NCBI GenBank assembly: GCA_036583965.1
Contig: JAZBQD010000014.1
Location: forward strand, 1,964,001 to 2,028,000
Reading direction: 5' to 3'
DNA length: 64,000 nt
From: Prunella strophiata
Taxonomy: Eukaryota > Chordata > Aves > Passeriformes > Prunellidae
In this document: one piece after another, positions 49,201-62,840 of the stretch
How the letters are laid out: each line of letters opens with the position of its first letter
Position numbering within the stretch: position 1 is the first letter of the stretch
The notes under the pieces: model-generated
The model's database searches: none
Told to the model about the DNA's origin: nothing
The model's input: only the letters and a program-made list of their open reading frames with translations
Translations under genes and position numbers: made by a program

Positions 49201-51387
49201 TGTCTTCCTCGTTCAGCCATTCCTGATTTCTGCAAGGTTTCTAACAGAGGAAACAGCTGCAGCACTGTTAGTTCAGGGCTTGCTGTGCTGTGTGAACTGC
49301 ACCACAGAATCACTTGTTGTGGATGGGAATTAGCTGGTGTGATGTTAACTAGCATTATGGAGCAATCTAATGCTAATTAAAATTGTTTGTCGCTGTTCTA
49401 CAGCATTAAATTTTAATTGGAGTGCATAGATCTCTCTCTTGACTAGTGCAAAATTAAATAATTAAATAATATCCTGGTTTCATTCCAGATATTCCCTGCC
49501 ATCTCACTGTATTTACCATAGCTTCAGCAAGCTCTGAAACAGAATAATACCAAAAAAAACCCCACCCCTCTAATGGAGTTTGAAGATAACAGTATTTATG
49601 CTAAACCAATTCATCTCTTGTGTTCTTTGCATTTTAAGCTTGTTTTTATGTAATCCATCCTGCTCAATAATTTCTGAGGTCCTAATCAGGGCTACCTATC
49701 TCCTGTGATGTATTGAATCACCCAGGAAATTGCCTGTTGTTTAACAATTAACCAAGCTCATTTCTACCTCCAGCAATAAACATTTAGGACCTTTGAACTG
49801 ATATTTGCCTGTGAGCTTTTAAAAATTTACATCTGTATAGGAAGTAAGTTAGCTACTAGAAAATTCAGACTTCTTGCAGATATCTAGGGAAAAAGTGAAG
49901 GAATTGCTTTCTTTCTCAGGTGCTGCAAACCAACCAAGGTATTACTTAGCCTTTAAGGACTTGTCACTCTAAATCTACTCTAAAAATGAAATAATGTTTT
50001 ATTCAAAACGAAGGATTTATCAACAAACACATTGGAAATTTACTGAAAGCTTCCAACTGTGGCAACTTGGCAAAGCCACACGTTTTGGCATTTTATTCTC
50101 TCTGTACATATGTTTCACTCACTTAAATGTCATTGAGAATTAGGATGCACATTCATCAAGGGAGTCTACCACTTCAGGACCAGATTTGTCATCCTTTATC
50201 TAACAAGCAGTCTCCCTGAAGCTGGTGGGTGTAATCCTGATTCTGAAATAGTTAAGAGCAGTCAGAAGCACACATTTCCAACAGGAGCTGTGGGCTTGTG
50301 TCACACACTGCTTCCCAAGCAAAGTGTTGAGGGCAGTAACCTGATCCTGTGGCTCCATCTTGATTTCTGGAGTTTATTTACCTGAATTCCTTGGGAGTTT
50401 CATTGGACAGTCCTGTCTCCCTCTCCTTTTTTCCTTCAGCCCAAGGAGTTTGTGCTGTCACATCTGAGAAGCCACTGATTGCTGGGGCTTATTTTCCATT
50501 TTGAGAGGTAAAAAATAAAAGTCACAGGCTTTATTTTTTTTTCTTCATTTCTTGGAACATTCATAGCATTTTAATTAACCCCAAACCAGAAATCTTGCAA
50601 TTATGCATGTGTTTTGCTCCTAAAAAGAAAACAAAAGCAATTTGTCTTTGGCATAAGAATGAAAACACTAAAATAATCATGGTGTTTATCTGCTTAAGAA
50701 ATAATTTTGCCAACTTTTTTCATGCATAGGGATACTTCAGCTCCCCATATTTGAATAGGTGAGTTTGTTTTGAGGCAGGCAGTATAAAACTTGATGCCAG
50801 CTCTGTTAGCACACAGACTGTCAGCTGCTTTGTTCTCCCCAGTCCTTTAAGCTGTATGAAACAGGGATACAGTGTGAGAGACTCACATTTAGGAACTTTT
50901 TAAATAAAAAAAAAAAAAAAAATAGGGTGTTTTCTGTCTTTCACTCAGTAGAGAACAAAAATAAGTCTGTATATGACTCATACAGATATTGGGCCCCTTT
51001 CTTTGTTGCTGCCAATGAATGTGAATGTAGCAGGCTTTTTAAAACTCTTTTGGAAAAACTTGGTATTCCAGCCAGAGAGCATCAGTTTAGATTTGTCAGT
51101 CTCCTTTGCATCTTTATAATGAAAAGTTCTTATAAATCTGTCCTAGTATTTTTTATTATGGCAGATAACTCAAGAGTATAAAACAGAGTTTAACAAGAAA
51201 TTTTACAGGCACACTTTTTAATGCAATGAAATACTCCAATTTTTTTCAGTGTGATCTATTCATTCATTTTATTACAGGGAGTTAATAAATGCTTTATTTT
51301 CCCCTCTCTGTTGAAAAGAGGTGATTGGAAATAATGTCACTGTTTGCCTTTGGATCATCAAGAAGCAGGAAATTAACAGTTATTAAC
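46221..51387. other. Non-coding stretch, no gene recognised
   Basis: Palindromes occur at 46962-46977 (16 bp, GACACCAATTGGTGTC) and 47868-47887 (20 bp, AT-rich). A CCAAT word at 48907 stands 44 bases before a TATAAA at 48955 in a GC-richer patch (48640-49140), a promoter-like pair that may be an unrecognised LTR remnant. An A-rich tract is at about 50908-50923. No coding region is recognised. Confidence 0.45.
47868..47887. repeat. Perfect 20-bp AT palindrome
   Basis: A self-complementary sequence centred on AAATATTT. It could be a chance feature of AT-rich DNA. Confidence 0.9.
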
Positions 51388-51609
51388 GATAAGCAGCTGT
51401 GTCAGGGGTGGTTTAGGTTGGATTTTGGGCACTGGATCAGGCTCCACAGGGAAGTGGTCACAGCCCCAAGCCTGCCAGAGCTCCAGAAGTTTGGAGAATG
51501 CTCTCAGGCTCGAGGTGTGATTCTTGGGGTGTCCTGGATACAGCCAGGAGCTGGATTCAGTGATCCTTGTGCATCCATTCCAAGTGGGGATCTTCTATAA
51601 TTCTGTGGT
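51388..51609 (+). mobile_element. CR1 LINE 3' end
   Basis: The phrases follow CR1 order: CAGCTGTGTCAGGGGTGG, TTTAGGTTGGATTTTGGGCA, CTGGATCAGGCTCCACAGGG, AAGTGGTCACAGCCC, then ATTCTTGGGGTGTCCTGGAT, GGAGCTGGATTCAGTGATCC and a final ATAATTCTGTGG. The ending is the expected ATTCTGTG-like octamer, so the 3' end is preserved at about 51609. Relative to the consensus I recall, a stretch of roughly 30 bases after the GTTGGATTTTGG phrase is missing. No reverse-transcriptase coding sequence remains. An open plus-strand frame through the block is not a gene. Confidence 0.82.
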
Positions 51610-54600
51610 GCTCACAATTGAAATTGGTAAATTTAAATCCTGGCAGTGGACCTTTAAGCTGACCTAGCTGCCAGGAAATATTGAGTGCCTTTTTTTTTTT
51701 CATTTCTGGTACTTCCAGGGTAAGTAGATGTAAGAAACAAAGATGCAGCTGATGTTGGCATTGCAATGCCCACGTTGCAGGAATACTGGGATTTCACTTT
51801 GTTCTTTAACCCCAGAGTGAGGAGGCCTGGTAAGAACCAAGAGGAGGGACTCCAGATAGTGACTCCAAATGAGGGCTCAACATTCTCACAGAAAGGTGTG
51901 GAAAAATATTCCCCCAGGGTGATAAATTGGTACATGTTGATTCCTAAAATGATAATGTTGATGGAACTTTTCCTGAACTGACAGAAACCACTCTGACTTT
52001 AAGCTCCTTGTCCTTCAGATGATACTGTAAGGTAGTATGTGACCTTTTAGGATATTTATGATGTGAACTGAACTGCCTTTAAAATTATAATCTTTCAACT
52101 GTCAGTACATCCTTGCAAAGTTCAATAGATTCATAAATAATGGAAGTTAATATTCTACTACAAGACTTATGTAAATTATAAAGGCAGATATATATTGGCT
52201 GGAAATAAAAACACAATACTTTTTTTTTCCATTAGTATTACTTCAGGTTCAGATGTGAAAATATTCCAAGAGTCATATTCAGAATAAAATTTGTACTCCT
52301 GATTCCAGTAGCTTATCTTTTCCTTTCAAGAGGGTTCATTCTTGCATTTTCCAGTGTGCTGATTTAGTCCTTTTGGCACTTGCCCAAATTCAAAAGTGAA
52401 ATAAAGCCTCCATGCTGCAGTAACATTTCCAGCCTCCTCTTCATCTCCATTGTATTGCAAATATTTATCCTTTGCTCTCATGCAGCCTCCCACTCAGAAG
52501 AGTCTGCCAATCTTTTCAAAAGCTTAGGTCAGGAGATTCTTCTCAGCACAGCAAAGCTTTCTTGGAAGCATAGGAAAGGTCACACAACAATAAAAGTAGC
52601 ACCAACATTTTGGCTACAGGCCTTCATACCTAAATGGTTATGACTTCTGCTGGCATAATCATTGGTTTACTAATAAATGCTTATGGTGGGGGCTGTAATT
52701 TAACTCTCCAAAACCAGTGGTGACTTTCCTAGGAGAGCGTTGTCTTGTGGAGGATGCAAACGCTGTTTTTGCATGAATTAGTGAGCATTTATTAACATGC
52801 TGGTTTTATCCTTTCCAGAGCTAAGAGTTGAGGTCCAGAAAGATAAAGAATCCCTGTCAAATGAAGGACTTGGTCATGCAGAAGTTCTGTAACTCCTGAG
52901 CACCTCTCCTTCCTCAACTGTATTGCACTCACCAGTTGCCAGTGTGCTGCATGGAAAATGAGCTATTTCACAATAGCATTTAGAGCAGCTAGCTTGCAAA
53001 AAATCAGCAGCATCTTGAAAACCAACACATTTAAAAAGCCACAAGGTAGTTCCAGGCAGCAGGAAAACAGCACATCAGTCTTGCCCCTGGGAGGTGCTGG
53101 GAAGCAGACTCTTGCTTTCAAGAACTACCCTTTTTTTTCAGGTTTTATTTTGAAGTATTGCCTGAAGGGAAGGGACAATTCAAGCCTGCTTTTCTGGTCA
53201 TACTGTGGATTTTTAAGGGAAGCTTCACCCCACAGCTGTTCATGAAGAAAGAGAGAGGAGAGGGAGGCAGGTATCTCTGTCAGCAGGTTCTTTCCTGTGC
53301 CAGGAGGCCAAGACAGAGGGAAAACACTGATATCAGAGATGTCTGGTGCAGCAAACACCTCCTGCCTTCAGCTCTGCTCCTGCTCCCTGCAAGGGAAAAG
53401 GCTGCACACAGGTGCTGGCCAGTCAGAGCATCCTCTCCTCTGCCCCTGTACTCAGGATTTATTTAGCTGGGATTTATCCTACATGTTGGGGTTTTAGCTT
53501 TTCATCTTCAAACTCTCACCATTGGTGTTTTTTCCTAAGCATGGAGTAGTCTGAGCATCACCCAAAAGCTTCTTGTGCACAATGATTTCATTGCAGAGCT
53601 ACATTCCCAGGCACTGCCTATATCAGACAGCTGAAAAAACCAATAATTTCCAATGTTAGACCCAACCAATTTAGAAACTTCTTTAGGCTTCAAATATTCC
53701 AATTTATCTACAGGAAAAATCTCCTCTCCTTTTGACCACTCACACTATTGAGACACTACTAAGTTTTCCTGCCTGAAGATTTTCCAGGAATTGCCATTCC
53801 TTCTTACTCTCCAAAGTTTAACTAGAAAAATAATAATAATAATAAACCTGCTTAATCCTGTAATATTTTACAAAACAACAGTAAAACTATCAGGTTTGTG
53901 CTTTTCTGTAGGGGATATCCACCTCAGTCTCGTGGCTCACATTTGGGAAGACTTATTATTCAAAGAAGTATATTTAAAAAAAAACCCTGTGATGCTAATT
54001 AAATATCCATAAGGAACATAAGCAAAGAAAATGTGAGGAATACAAAATATTTTGAGTCTTTATTCCAAGTAGAACAGAATGCCTTCCTTTTTATTAAAGT
54101 TTTTGCTTCTTCATTTAAATACCTGTCACTGCTTCAAGTTTGCTCAGGGCAGCAAAGCACAAAATCTCTTTGGTGCAACCAAAATTTTAAAAAGCTTTTG
54201 GCCTTCCACTAGTGTGGAATTATTAGGTGTATTTTTTATTAGCACAGTTTTAAGAACTGTACCAAACCAGAGCTTTCTATTTTCCATCTTTGCTGTTTCC
54301 TAGCAATTCAGACAGGAGCATGTATTTTCATTTTTGGGGTGTTTCTGACACATTTTTTGCTTGCTCCCTCTGAAAATCCAGCCTTATAGATATGCCTGCA
54401 TTGCTGTGGTTATTGCTCCAGAAATGCTGTCAGAGCCAAAATTGGTACCTGTCTGCAGGAGATGAGCTCTAAAGTACCCCCAGGGCCAGCTCTGGAGAGA
54501 ACTCCCTGTAATTACCAGGGAAGGCCTTGGCATATGGAGGACTCTGCAGCAATATCCAAAACAAAAACCAGTCCCGTGCAGTGTGAAAGGGTTTGGGAGC

Positions 54601-54771
54601 CCAGGCTGCCCCACCTGCCCTCTGAGCTCTGGTTCTGATCTCTGCCCTAAAGGCACCTGCCACAGAGAAAGAGAAGATTCCTGAGTCAAATTTCAAGTCA
54701 AGCCTCCCACAATCCCTTTGGATGGGTACAGACCCAGGCAGTGTCACAAGTTCAAACCTTTCCACAATTCA
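51610..54771. other. Non-coding stretch, no gene recognised
   Basis: Unique sequence. The 52958-53550 interval is GC-richer and opens overlapping frames on both strands with no domain. The GC-rich patch at 54420-54770 likewise has conflicting frames only. Confidence 0.5.
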
Positions 54772-54834
54772 GCCTGTAAGTTCAGGGCACAATTTAACCT
54801 GTAATTTGGCCTGTAAGTTCATGGCACAAATTTT
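54772..54834 (+). repeat. Two-copy imperfect tandem repeat, period 37
   Basis: GCCTGTAAGTTCAGGGCAC and GCCTGTAAGTTCATGGCAC are followed by similar AT-rich words and lie 37 bases apart. This is a local duplication. Confidence 0.85.
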
Positions 54835-57800
54835 TCTACATTTTCCAATTCTTTGTATAATACTGGCAGACTCCATTGAGTCTTGGGAGCGTTAATGATG
54901 GTCTTTGGAGCTTTAGAAACTTAAAAAGCTTTTGGGAGAATGGGGGAAAGTGAACTTTCTCTTTGCAGAAGGAACTTGAGGTCTTCAGTCCCTTTTTGAA
55001 GGGTATGTGGATGGATGCATCTCTTGAAGCAGATGTACTGGAACTAACATATAATGACTGACTGACATTAAACCCATGACTCTTCTGTGTTAGTTAGCCT
55101 AGATTGCCTAAACCTTTGATCTCACCTAACTCCAGGCATAATTCCAAAAATTCTGCAAGTTTTTGTTCTGCTTTTAACAATTATTAGTGGTTTTTAGCTG
55201 TCCTTCCAATGCATCCACAGAGTGTTGTATTTACAAGTTCATTGCAAAAAGATTTCTCATCTCACACTTCCAGGGGCTTCTTGATGTTTTTGTCTTTTTT
55301 CTTTTCAGCTTCACTGTTTCATTATCATAAATTTTTGTATTTGGCTCACCAAACTCTTTGCACTTACAGCTCAAGCAGAGGCATTCTGGAAGGATCATTA
55401 GTGTGAACAACTTAGAATGTGTGAGCTGCTAGGGGTTAAATCAAAATCTTACATTTATTGTGCTCATTTTTCAAACCTAAACAGCATGAGAATTTGTTGG
55501 TTTTTTAGGTTTTGCCTAGGGTACCTTTAGGTATACATGAAGGACAAAAAACCCCAAATATTAAAAATAAAATTAACTGGACTTGGAAAGTTTTCTCAAT
55601 TTCTTGAACAATTCTATTTTTGCTGGCAGCTAAAACAAGGCAGGGTGTTTCCTACCACTTGCTGCTATTCTTTAGTGCAAGGAGAGCCCATTTCTTTTAT
55701 TCTTCATTAAATTTCTTCTGCATCAAACAGCAGAATTGCTGTCTTGAGGTGGCTCTGAACATATCTTACACAGACCCTGCCCTGCATGGCCCTAATCACT
55801 CCACAATAACTGACTTGTGTTTCCTGTATTTTTCTATGAACTAATCCAAGGGGAGAAGTTCAATATGATCACTGTCCAAACCATTTCAGCTCCAGAATAC
55901 ACATCAGTTCATAGGTGGCAATTATAGAGGCTTAGATGCACAGCTTTTCATCTTTGCTGTTTGTAATCCCACATGCTATATCAAAAACTCCTTTGCAAAG
56001 TGAAATATCAGGTTCAAAAGTTGCTTTGGTGTGAAGACAAAAGCCCTGATTCTTCTTCTGCACTAAAGTAAGTCTGTTGGAGACTGTGTTGGAATGCCAA
56101 AAAATAAATTCAGTCTTAATTTCACACTTTTTTCTACCAATTAGTTTTTTACTTAGTGTCACAGTTTAAAATATGCTCTCAAGCAAACACTAGAAACAAT
56201 CAAAGAAACAACTGCCACAGTACTTCCCTCAAGAAATTACTTCCGTCTAGAAATGACTCTATTAGTTTGCATTAATTTGCTTCAATTATTTAGTCTTAAA
56301 CCCACATATTTAAATATAATTATCTGCTTAAAACCTCACAGTACAATCAACATTAGTCACCAACAGCTGCTTTTTTTTTTCTTTTTTTCCCAATGAATAG
56401 GCTGCAGAAATTGTTATTTCAAGAGAAGGCAAAGATGACTAAATTAATTTCAATCACTTCATATTAGGGGGGAATTCTTCACCCTGCACAAGCACAGGTA
56501 AAAAGAAAACTGTTGAGTTTCTCTGCAAGTTGGCAGATCCTCTGATAAGATCTGGAAAAGCAGAGTCAGGGGGAGGGTCCTGCACAAGACTGGAGTGCTG
56601 AATGGGCAAAGTGGTTTCACAGCAGTGCTCCGAGACCTCGACCTGCTTATTGCTCCCCATTACCCTGCCACCCCTGAAAGCAGCACCAGGGCCACCCAGC
56701 CAGCACTTCACAGGCACAGCTCCCAGCTCAGCAGCCTTCAAACACTGCCAGAGCAGCTCAAGGGCTGACCTAACACCTTGCCTTTAAAAAACAAGGCTTT
56801 TCTGTGCTCTGTGCTACCCTCACTCTGATCTCCCTGCTCACCGCACTGCCAGGGATCTCTCCCATCTAGAAGAAAATGTATTTTTGTCATTAGAAGGAAA
56901 TGAAATGATAGGAAGGAGAAAAAAGCAGGCAGAAACTCTTAAAAAAAATGTTATAAAAAGAAGCAGAACCTTTCATTAGAGTGTGAGAACTACATATGCA
57001 AATTAAATTGCACCAGGCACCATCTGGGGACACTGACTGGCTAATATTTGTAAATGAAAGGGGATAATTCTGCACAAAGGCTGGAGAAGACAGACTGGGG
57101 GTGGAGAGGGGTGTAGGAGTTATTGGTTGGTATGTAACCAATTCTTATGGATCTCCCATTTGACTCAGAAAGACAGAGATCATTCTGGATACTCCCATAA
57201 AGCCAAGAACCTGCCCTATAAAATCAGGGGATTTTTCAACTGTGCCCCTTTAAGCAAAACCAAAAAAACAAGAATTTTTTCTTATTAGAAACACAAGGTT
57301 ACAAGCATTATGCAAAAGCAAACAAGCTGCCACAAAGCTTGAGCACCAGCTTTCTTCTTTGCTGACTGAGTACCACCCACATCCTGTGAACCACAGATAT
57401 TCTGAATGACTGAAAACTACAGTCAAAGCAAATCTACCATTACAAAACCAGATGAGAGTCCTGTCTGGAGTGTGCTCAGAAATCCAAAGTTTCCTCTCAG
57501 GATGCCCATACATTTAAATGAATACAATATTATTAAGTTGAAATTTGGTTTGGGTTTTTTTTGTGATGTTTTGTTTTGTTTTGTTTGTTTTGTTATGGAG
57601 GTTTTGTCGTTGTTGTTTTTGGGGTTGTAGGGTTTGGGGTTGTTTTTTCCTCTCCATTCCAAAACAGGGTAGGACTTTTGCTTTTGTAAAATCATCAGCA
57701 AACCAGAATAGGCTGTGAAAAAAAAATCCAGAGGGACTCCTCAGTTTCAGTAATTTAGTACCATCCACATACCCCATCAGATGTAGCTGTTAAAGTTGCT

Positions 57801-59617
57801 GTGCAACACATCTTCAAACAAAGGGATGTTTTGGAGTGGCTGGAAATGCTGTTTGCTTTTAGTTTCATAAAAACCAAAAATAAGGGAGAGTAAGAGTTCT
57901 ACCTGAAGTCTCAGGGTGTATTTCCCAAACTGTTAAGAAACAAAAGCAAATCTGAGCTGAAAATCCCTGATATCTGCATACCCATACACTCTCAAAACCA
58001 AAGAAAATACAGCAAATAAAAGGGAAAAAATCATGATAGCTACAAGCAGCTCAAATTTAAACCCCAGCATGCCACTGGCAGCACCTAGATTGTACAATAG
58101 GCTTATCTGGTTCAGCATTTCTATTTTTGAAATTGGGATCCAGCATCTTAACACCCACCCTGTGCAAGAATGTTTGAGCCGTGTATTTAAATGAGACTCT
58201 GCAAAGAGTGTTTGAAAACTGGAAGACAGATCATTAGCAGACCACAGCATAATCTAACTCTCAGTGTCATTATCAACACCATCCTCCAAAATGTCTGCAC
58301 ACAGTAAAAATTCCTGTATGACTGCTATGTGGAAAAGGCACTGTGGCTGTGAAAAACGAGTAAACATTTTTATGGGTACCAGTAATGCTCCATCCCCAGT
58401 GTCTGGCACACAGTAAGCAGCAACCTGTCTTAGGAAATAACCATTATAAAGGGTCATTATGTAATTAAGGCTAAATTGAGATCAAATGACTGGTACCTTT
58501 TCACTTTTTCTTTTTGCTGAGCTATACGAGAGCTTATAAATATTCAGCCTTGATAAAAGACCTGAATGAAAGAGATAGCTCAGTGTGCTGCCTCTCAGAT
58601 AACAAAAAACCCTCGTTGTGACATGCCTGAACACTTTGTTTTGCTGACAACTCAGAGTGTCTATTGCAAAATCCAGAAAGAACAGGAGTAAGTTGCATGA
58701 ACACTTACAATAAAATTAATTGAAATGTCTATGTGTCTTAGAAAACCACTTATTGTTGCTGTCCAGCTGAGCAGGGCAGAGCGTGGTTCCAGTGGCTAAG
58801 GAGCAAAATGTGTTTTTCTTTGACACAAAATAAAAGAGGGCTATTTTAAATTTCTGTGTTTCTCTGAAGATAAGTGCCTGAACTGCAGTCCAGCAGTGCT
58901 CTAGGAGTACAAACTGCAGTGTTTCACAAACAGGTTTAGCCTTCATTGACTAGCAGTAGTGTCACATCAATAAGCAGGTTGCCCAGGCTGGTTAAGCTCG
59001 TTATGGTGACACAGCCTATTACTTTCTGCTGAGGGAAATTCACTATTGCAGATGGCCAAAAAAATTATTTAGCACCGAGTGCCATCAGCCTGAAATGGCA
59101 CTTGTTTTCATGACAGTAGTTTTACTTGAAAGCAAAATAAGTTTAAGTGTAGGGAGCTTTTCCCACATTTGGACAGGTGTTTAAAAATGATGTAAGAGCC
59201 AGCAGCACCTCATGTTGCTGCATCAGCTGACATTATTGCCTCCATCTTGCATTTGAGGCTATGAGGGAAAAGAAAGACTTGGTTGTGATTCACAGGCTGG
59301 AATATTTACTGTGATTAATTTATTTATTTTTTTTTTAATGATGAATCATCCGAATCCTGACCACCCCTAATATTAATGTTTTGTTGGATGAAGTGCCTTG
59401 GTACTCCTATAATTTGCCCACTGCATATGATTTGATTAGAGAAGGCCCTGCATTGGAAGATCTATAATCTTGTGTTGTATCAAATGAGTTGCACCTGCAA
59501 AATCAGTGTACAGGGAGACTTCAGTGTCTAGTGAATTGATCAGATTCTTTTCTTCTGGATGCTATCCACAGTGAGTGGATACCAAAACTTCCTCTAAACT
59601 CTAACAAACATGCTCAG

Positions 59618-59620
<3 letters not shown>
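54835..59620. other. Non-coding stretch, possible conserved element, no gene recognised
   Basis: A T/G-rich tract (TTTTG units, then three G runs within about 25 bases) lies at 57550-57650. The block 58250-58730 is unique, free of repeats and rich in varied words, so it might be a conserved regulatory element. Frames at 56454-57141 and 57423-58457 have no recognisable product. Confidence 0.45.

Positions 59621-59649
<29 letters not shown>
59621..59649 (+). repeat. Poly(T) tract, 29 nt
   Basis: The longest pure homopolymer I see in the window. It could be the tail of an unrecognised minus-strand retroposon or a simple repeat. Confidence 0.93.
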
Positions 59650-59653
<4 letters not shown>

Positions 59654-60832
59654 CATTTGCAATGCAGCCAGCCCTCAAAGCTGTAGCCTTGTAAACAGCA
59701 GAAATAAAAAATTACAGGGGACATCACATAGGCAGCTGCTTGATTCGGGAAAGAGTGAATGGAAAACAGAAGAGGGAAAATGTATTTAAAGTTAATTAAA
59801 AGTTATTTGCACTTCTAAGTCAGGAATTTGAAAGTCAATTCATCTGTCATTCACCTGCAAATCTTGGGGATTTTTTTTCTTCTGAACTAGTAGATAACAT
59901 TTTAGTTTCAGAATAGCACTGAAAAATGGAGACATTAAAGCACAACCTGACAGAAGTGAGTCAGTAGTTACACAATTACATTTGACCACCCGTGGCAATG
60001 TGACAGAAGCAAAAAAAAAAAAAAAATTACTCGGAGAAGCAGAACACTGTCTTTCAAAACATCTGAAAATGTTAAAGGTTTTAAATTCTACAGGGCTGTG
60101 CACCCTTAAAGCTCATGCCAGGCTTCAGTCTGTCACAAGGATGTCTCATGTCACATATTTTCTCTGTGAAGGAATTGCAGCACAGCCACAGTTCCCTGTC
60201 CTTGCAGTGATCCTGTGCCACCAGTGCCAACAACCCAGAAAAAAGGCCCTGCCCAGGTGGGGACAGGCAGCAGCCATGGCTTCAGCAAGCCAGAAGAGAA
60301 AGGAGCTAAAGTTTTCCAGCTTTCACACTCCTGGGCTCCTCAGTGGCAGAGAGGAAATCACTGCTCAGCACCCAGGGAGCTGCCAGCAACAGGTTCACAG
60401 CAGAAATCCTGAAGATATTCCAGTCTTTCAGGCTGGGCAGTGTCTGGGTAGGGCTAGCAGAGATCCTGCAGCTCCAGTTTGAAAGGCTGCTGAGCCCCTC
60501 AGTTATTCTGGCTAACAGACACAGGGCCATTAGACAGGGATCAGGCTATGGACTGAACCTAGGGCTGCCCTTCTGTTTGCTCTGCTTGTTTACCTGCTTT
60601 TAGCAGTCTGGATATCCAGGCATGAAATCTTGCCCAATAAATGCAAATGTGTGTGTTTGCATGGTGGTGAGGGAGGATTACTCTGACCTCCCAGCTTTAC
60701 CTGGTGTTGGGAGTGCAAAGTGCAGTGAGGTGAAATAGGCAAACCCAGGTGGCTCCACCTCCATGAGGGAAGCAGATCCAAATAAAACCAGACATGCAGA
60801 GACTTTAGAAGGCTCTGTGTTTGTAGAAATAC
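59650..60832. other. Non-coding stretch, no gene recognised
   Basis: An A16 run is at 60011-60026. The GC-richer part at 60160-60600 opens a 166-codon plus-strand frame that begins well upstream in AT-rich DNA, reads through the A-tract as lysines and overlaps other frames. I see no domain in it. Confidence 0.5.
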
Positions 60833-61293
60833 TGATGCCTCAGGTTTAGCTTTTATATTTTTCAGATTCTGTGCTGCTTTAGTGTGTGGGTCTGAGCTTC
60901 ACATCAGGGCATGGTGAGCTCTGTGCACAGAGCAGGGAGACAAAACAATTCCTGCTCCAGCTGGGCACCAAGGACAAATGATTCAAATCTCAGCCCAAGA
61001 GCACAAACAGCGTGGGCTGAGGAGAGAAAAACAAGCAGGGTGGGAGTGCAGGGGCTAAAGCTGGGAATGGGACAATGAACTCCAAGGTGCAAATGGAGCA
61101 GAGCTGATCCCAGTGACAGACCCCGTGCCCATTGGTGCATTTTGGGGCCATTTTGGTTCATCTTGGGTGCAGCCCTGGCTGGGCTCTGGTGCTGCCCAAG
61201 GTGGATCCATGGAGGAGATCCTTTGAATAAATCCCTGCTTTATTCTTTAACTCTGCCCAGCCTCTGTTCCAGGGCAGCTTTCCCAAGACATCA
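60833..61293 (+). mobile_element. ERV solo LTR, family A copy 3
   Basis: This 461-bp copy runs from TGATGCCTCAGG to CCCAAGACATCA and is full length relative to copies 1 and 2. It is flanked by ATAC before and ATAT after, which agrees with a 4-bp target duplication carrying one mismatch. The polyadenylation signal AATAAA precedes CTTTATTC near the end. It differs from copies 1 and 2 by scattered substitutions and a one-base insertion (CTGGGAATGGG). No internal viral genes are adjacent. Confidence 0.82.
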
Positions 61294-62840
61294 ATATCAC
61301 AGACATGGGAGAATCTCTGCTGAAATGCTCAGGGCAATGTGAGGGCTGGCACTCACTCACGTTGGGTGTTAGGGATATTTCCTCTCCTGGCAAACAGAAG
61401 CTGGAACAAGCAGAGGTGTTCCTTACTGCTCTGGCTTTGAGCAAGTCCAAACAAAACTCCCAATTTGTCAAGCAGAGTGTAGAAAGTGAAACCAAAGTGC
61501 AGTTTGGTGCTTCTCCAGTGAAATACTTGTAATTTTCACTGTATTTTGTTACATCATAGGAATCCAGCTGATGTGGAACTCACATAACCACAGGGAGCAG
61601 CACCAGCTGCCCAGAGCTGTTTGCTGAGGGCTGCTGTCACAAGGGTTGGACATGAACAACTGGGTGAAATCTCTGGTTTTCCTGGGAAGCAAGAGCTCAC
61701 TAGGTTTGCATTAACCCTAATTAAAGCCTGGGAGGGGCTACGTGCCAGTGACAAAGCTGCTGAGAGCCCCACGTGGCTTTACATAAGCAGCCTGCTCTAT
61801 TTTGCACACAATAGCTCCCTGTACAGAGGGCTACGAGGGAAAGGGCCATGGGAACACAAGATGGGGAAAACAAGGAGGCCCAGAGAAGGGGCACAGCTTA
61901 TTTATTTTGTTATTTAGTGGTATTTTACTCTCCAGCATCAGGCATGAGTGGCACAAGGAGCAATGCAGCCATCAGCTCACCTGCAGCAGCCACAGCTGGG
62001 AGTGCTGCACTTCTTTGTGGCCAATGCTAGCAATGGATGGTGGAAAGAAAAAAAAAAAAAAAAACAACATTATCCATGAGGAACCAATGGCAGAAGAAGA
62101 TGTTCCATGTGTAAAATGGATGTTACAATAGTTTGAAGTGGACAGCTAGGAGTTTGAGGGAAAGGCAAAAATACCCAAATGTGTACAACAGGACTCCCAG
62201 TTTCACTGCAAACTGCAGGAGCAAGAATCCTGTTTTATTTATTAGCACAAAGTTTTCCAAATTGTTTTGATGTTTGTTTGTTTTTTCCTATTCAGTGTGA
62301 AATAAGAGCCTTAAATAATATATATATATTTTAAGGCCTCAAAAGCTCAGGGATTCCACAGTGCACCAAGGGCAAAATGCATCTGCCAAACTTTCTATTT
62401 TTACCTCTTTTAAGCTATTTTAATACCACTTCACTTGGGAAAGAAAACAAAGTCCCTTTTACTGTTAATAATATGCTATTCTGCTCTTTTGATCCTTGTG
62501 TTTTGCTTTCTAATTGCCTAAATGTCATGCATGCCTAATAAATTGGATAAAGGGTATTGATTACGCCTCTGGTTTCTGTAGCTAAAACATAGAGTCAATT
62601 AATCTGCACTGTATATTTAGGAAGATAATCAGTTATTAAAACTGAAAGGAGGCAGGCAGAATTCAGCTGAAGAATATTTCAGCAGATGAGTCCCTATCCA
62701 GTGTAAAGTCACAAGATTTTCCCAGGTTTGTGAGCACTGGAAATCACTGGAGACCTTGAGGAGGTGTTGGGTTCATGTTTTACCTGTTTTTGCAAATCAG
62801 GCTTGCTTTAGTAGGCTTTGTAGGGTTTTTACCAGTTATT
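61294..62840. other. Non-coding stretch, no gene recognised
   Basis: Unique sequence. A17 at 62048-62064 and a short (TA)n at about 62320-62332 are the only simple repeats. Frames at 61305-62131 on both strands overlap and show no domain. A compact GC-richer patch near 61730-61800 includes a CACGTGG word and TTACATAAG, possible factor-binding words only. Confidence 0.5.

Noticed and set aside
59982..60482. 166-codon plus-strand frame
   Set aside because: It includes a poly(A) tract read as lysines and has no recognisable domain. Overlapping minus-strand and second-frame openings in the GC-richer part argue for composition.
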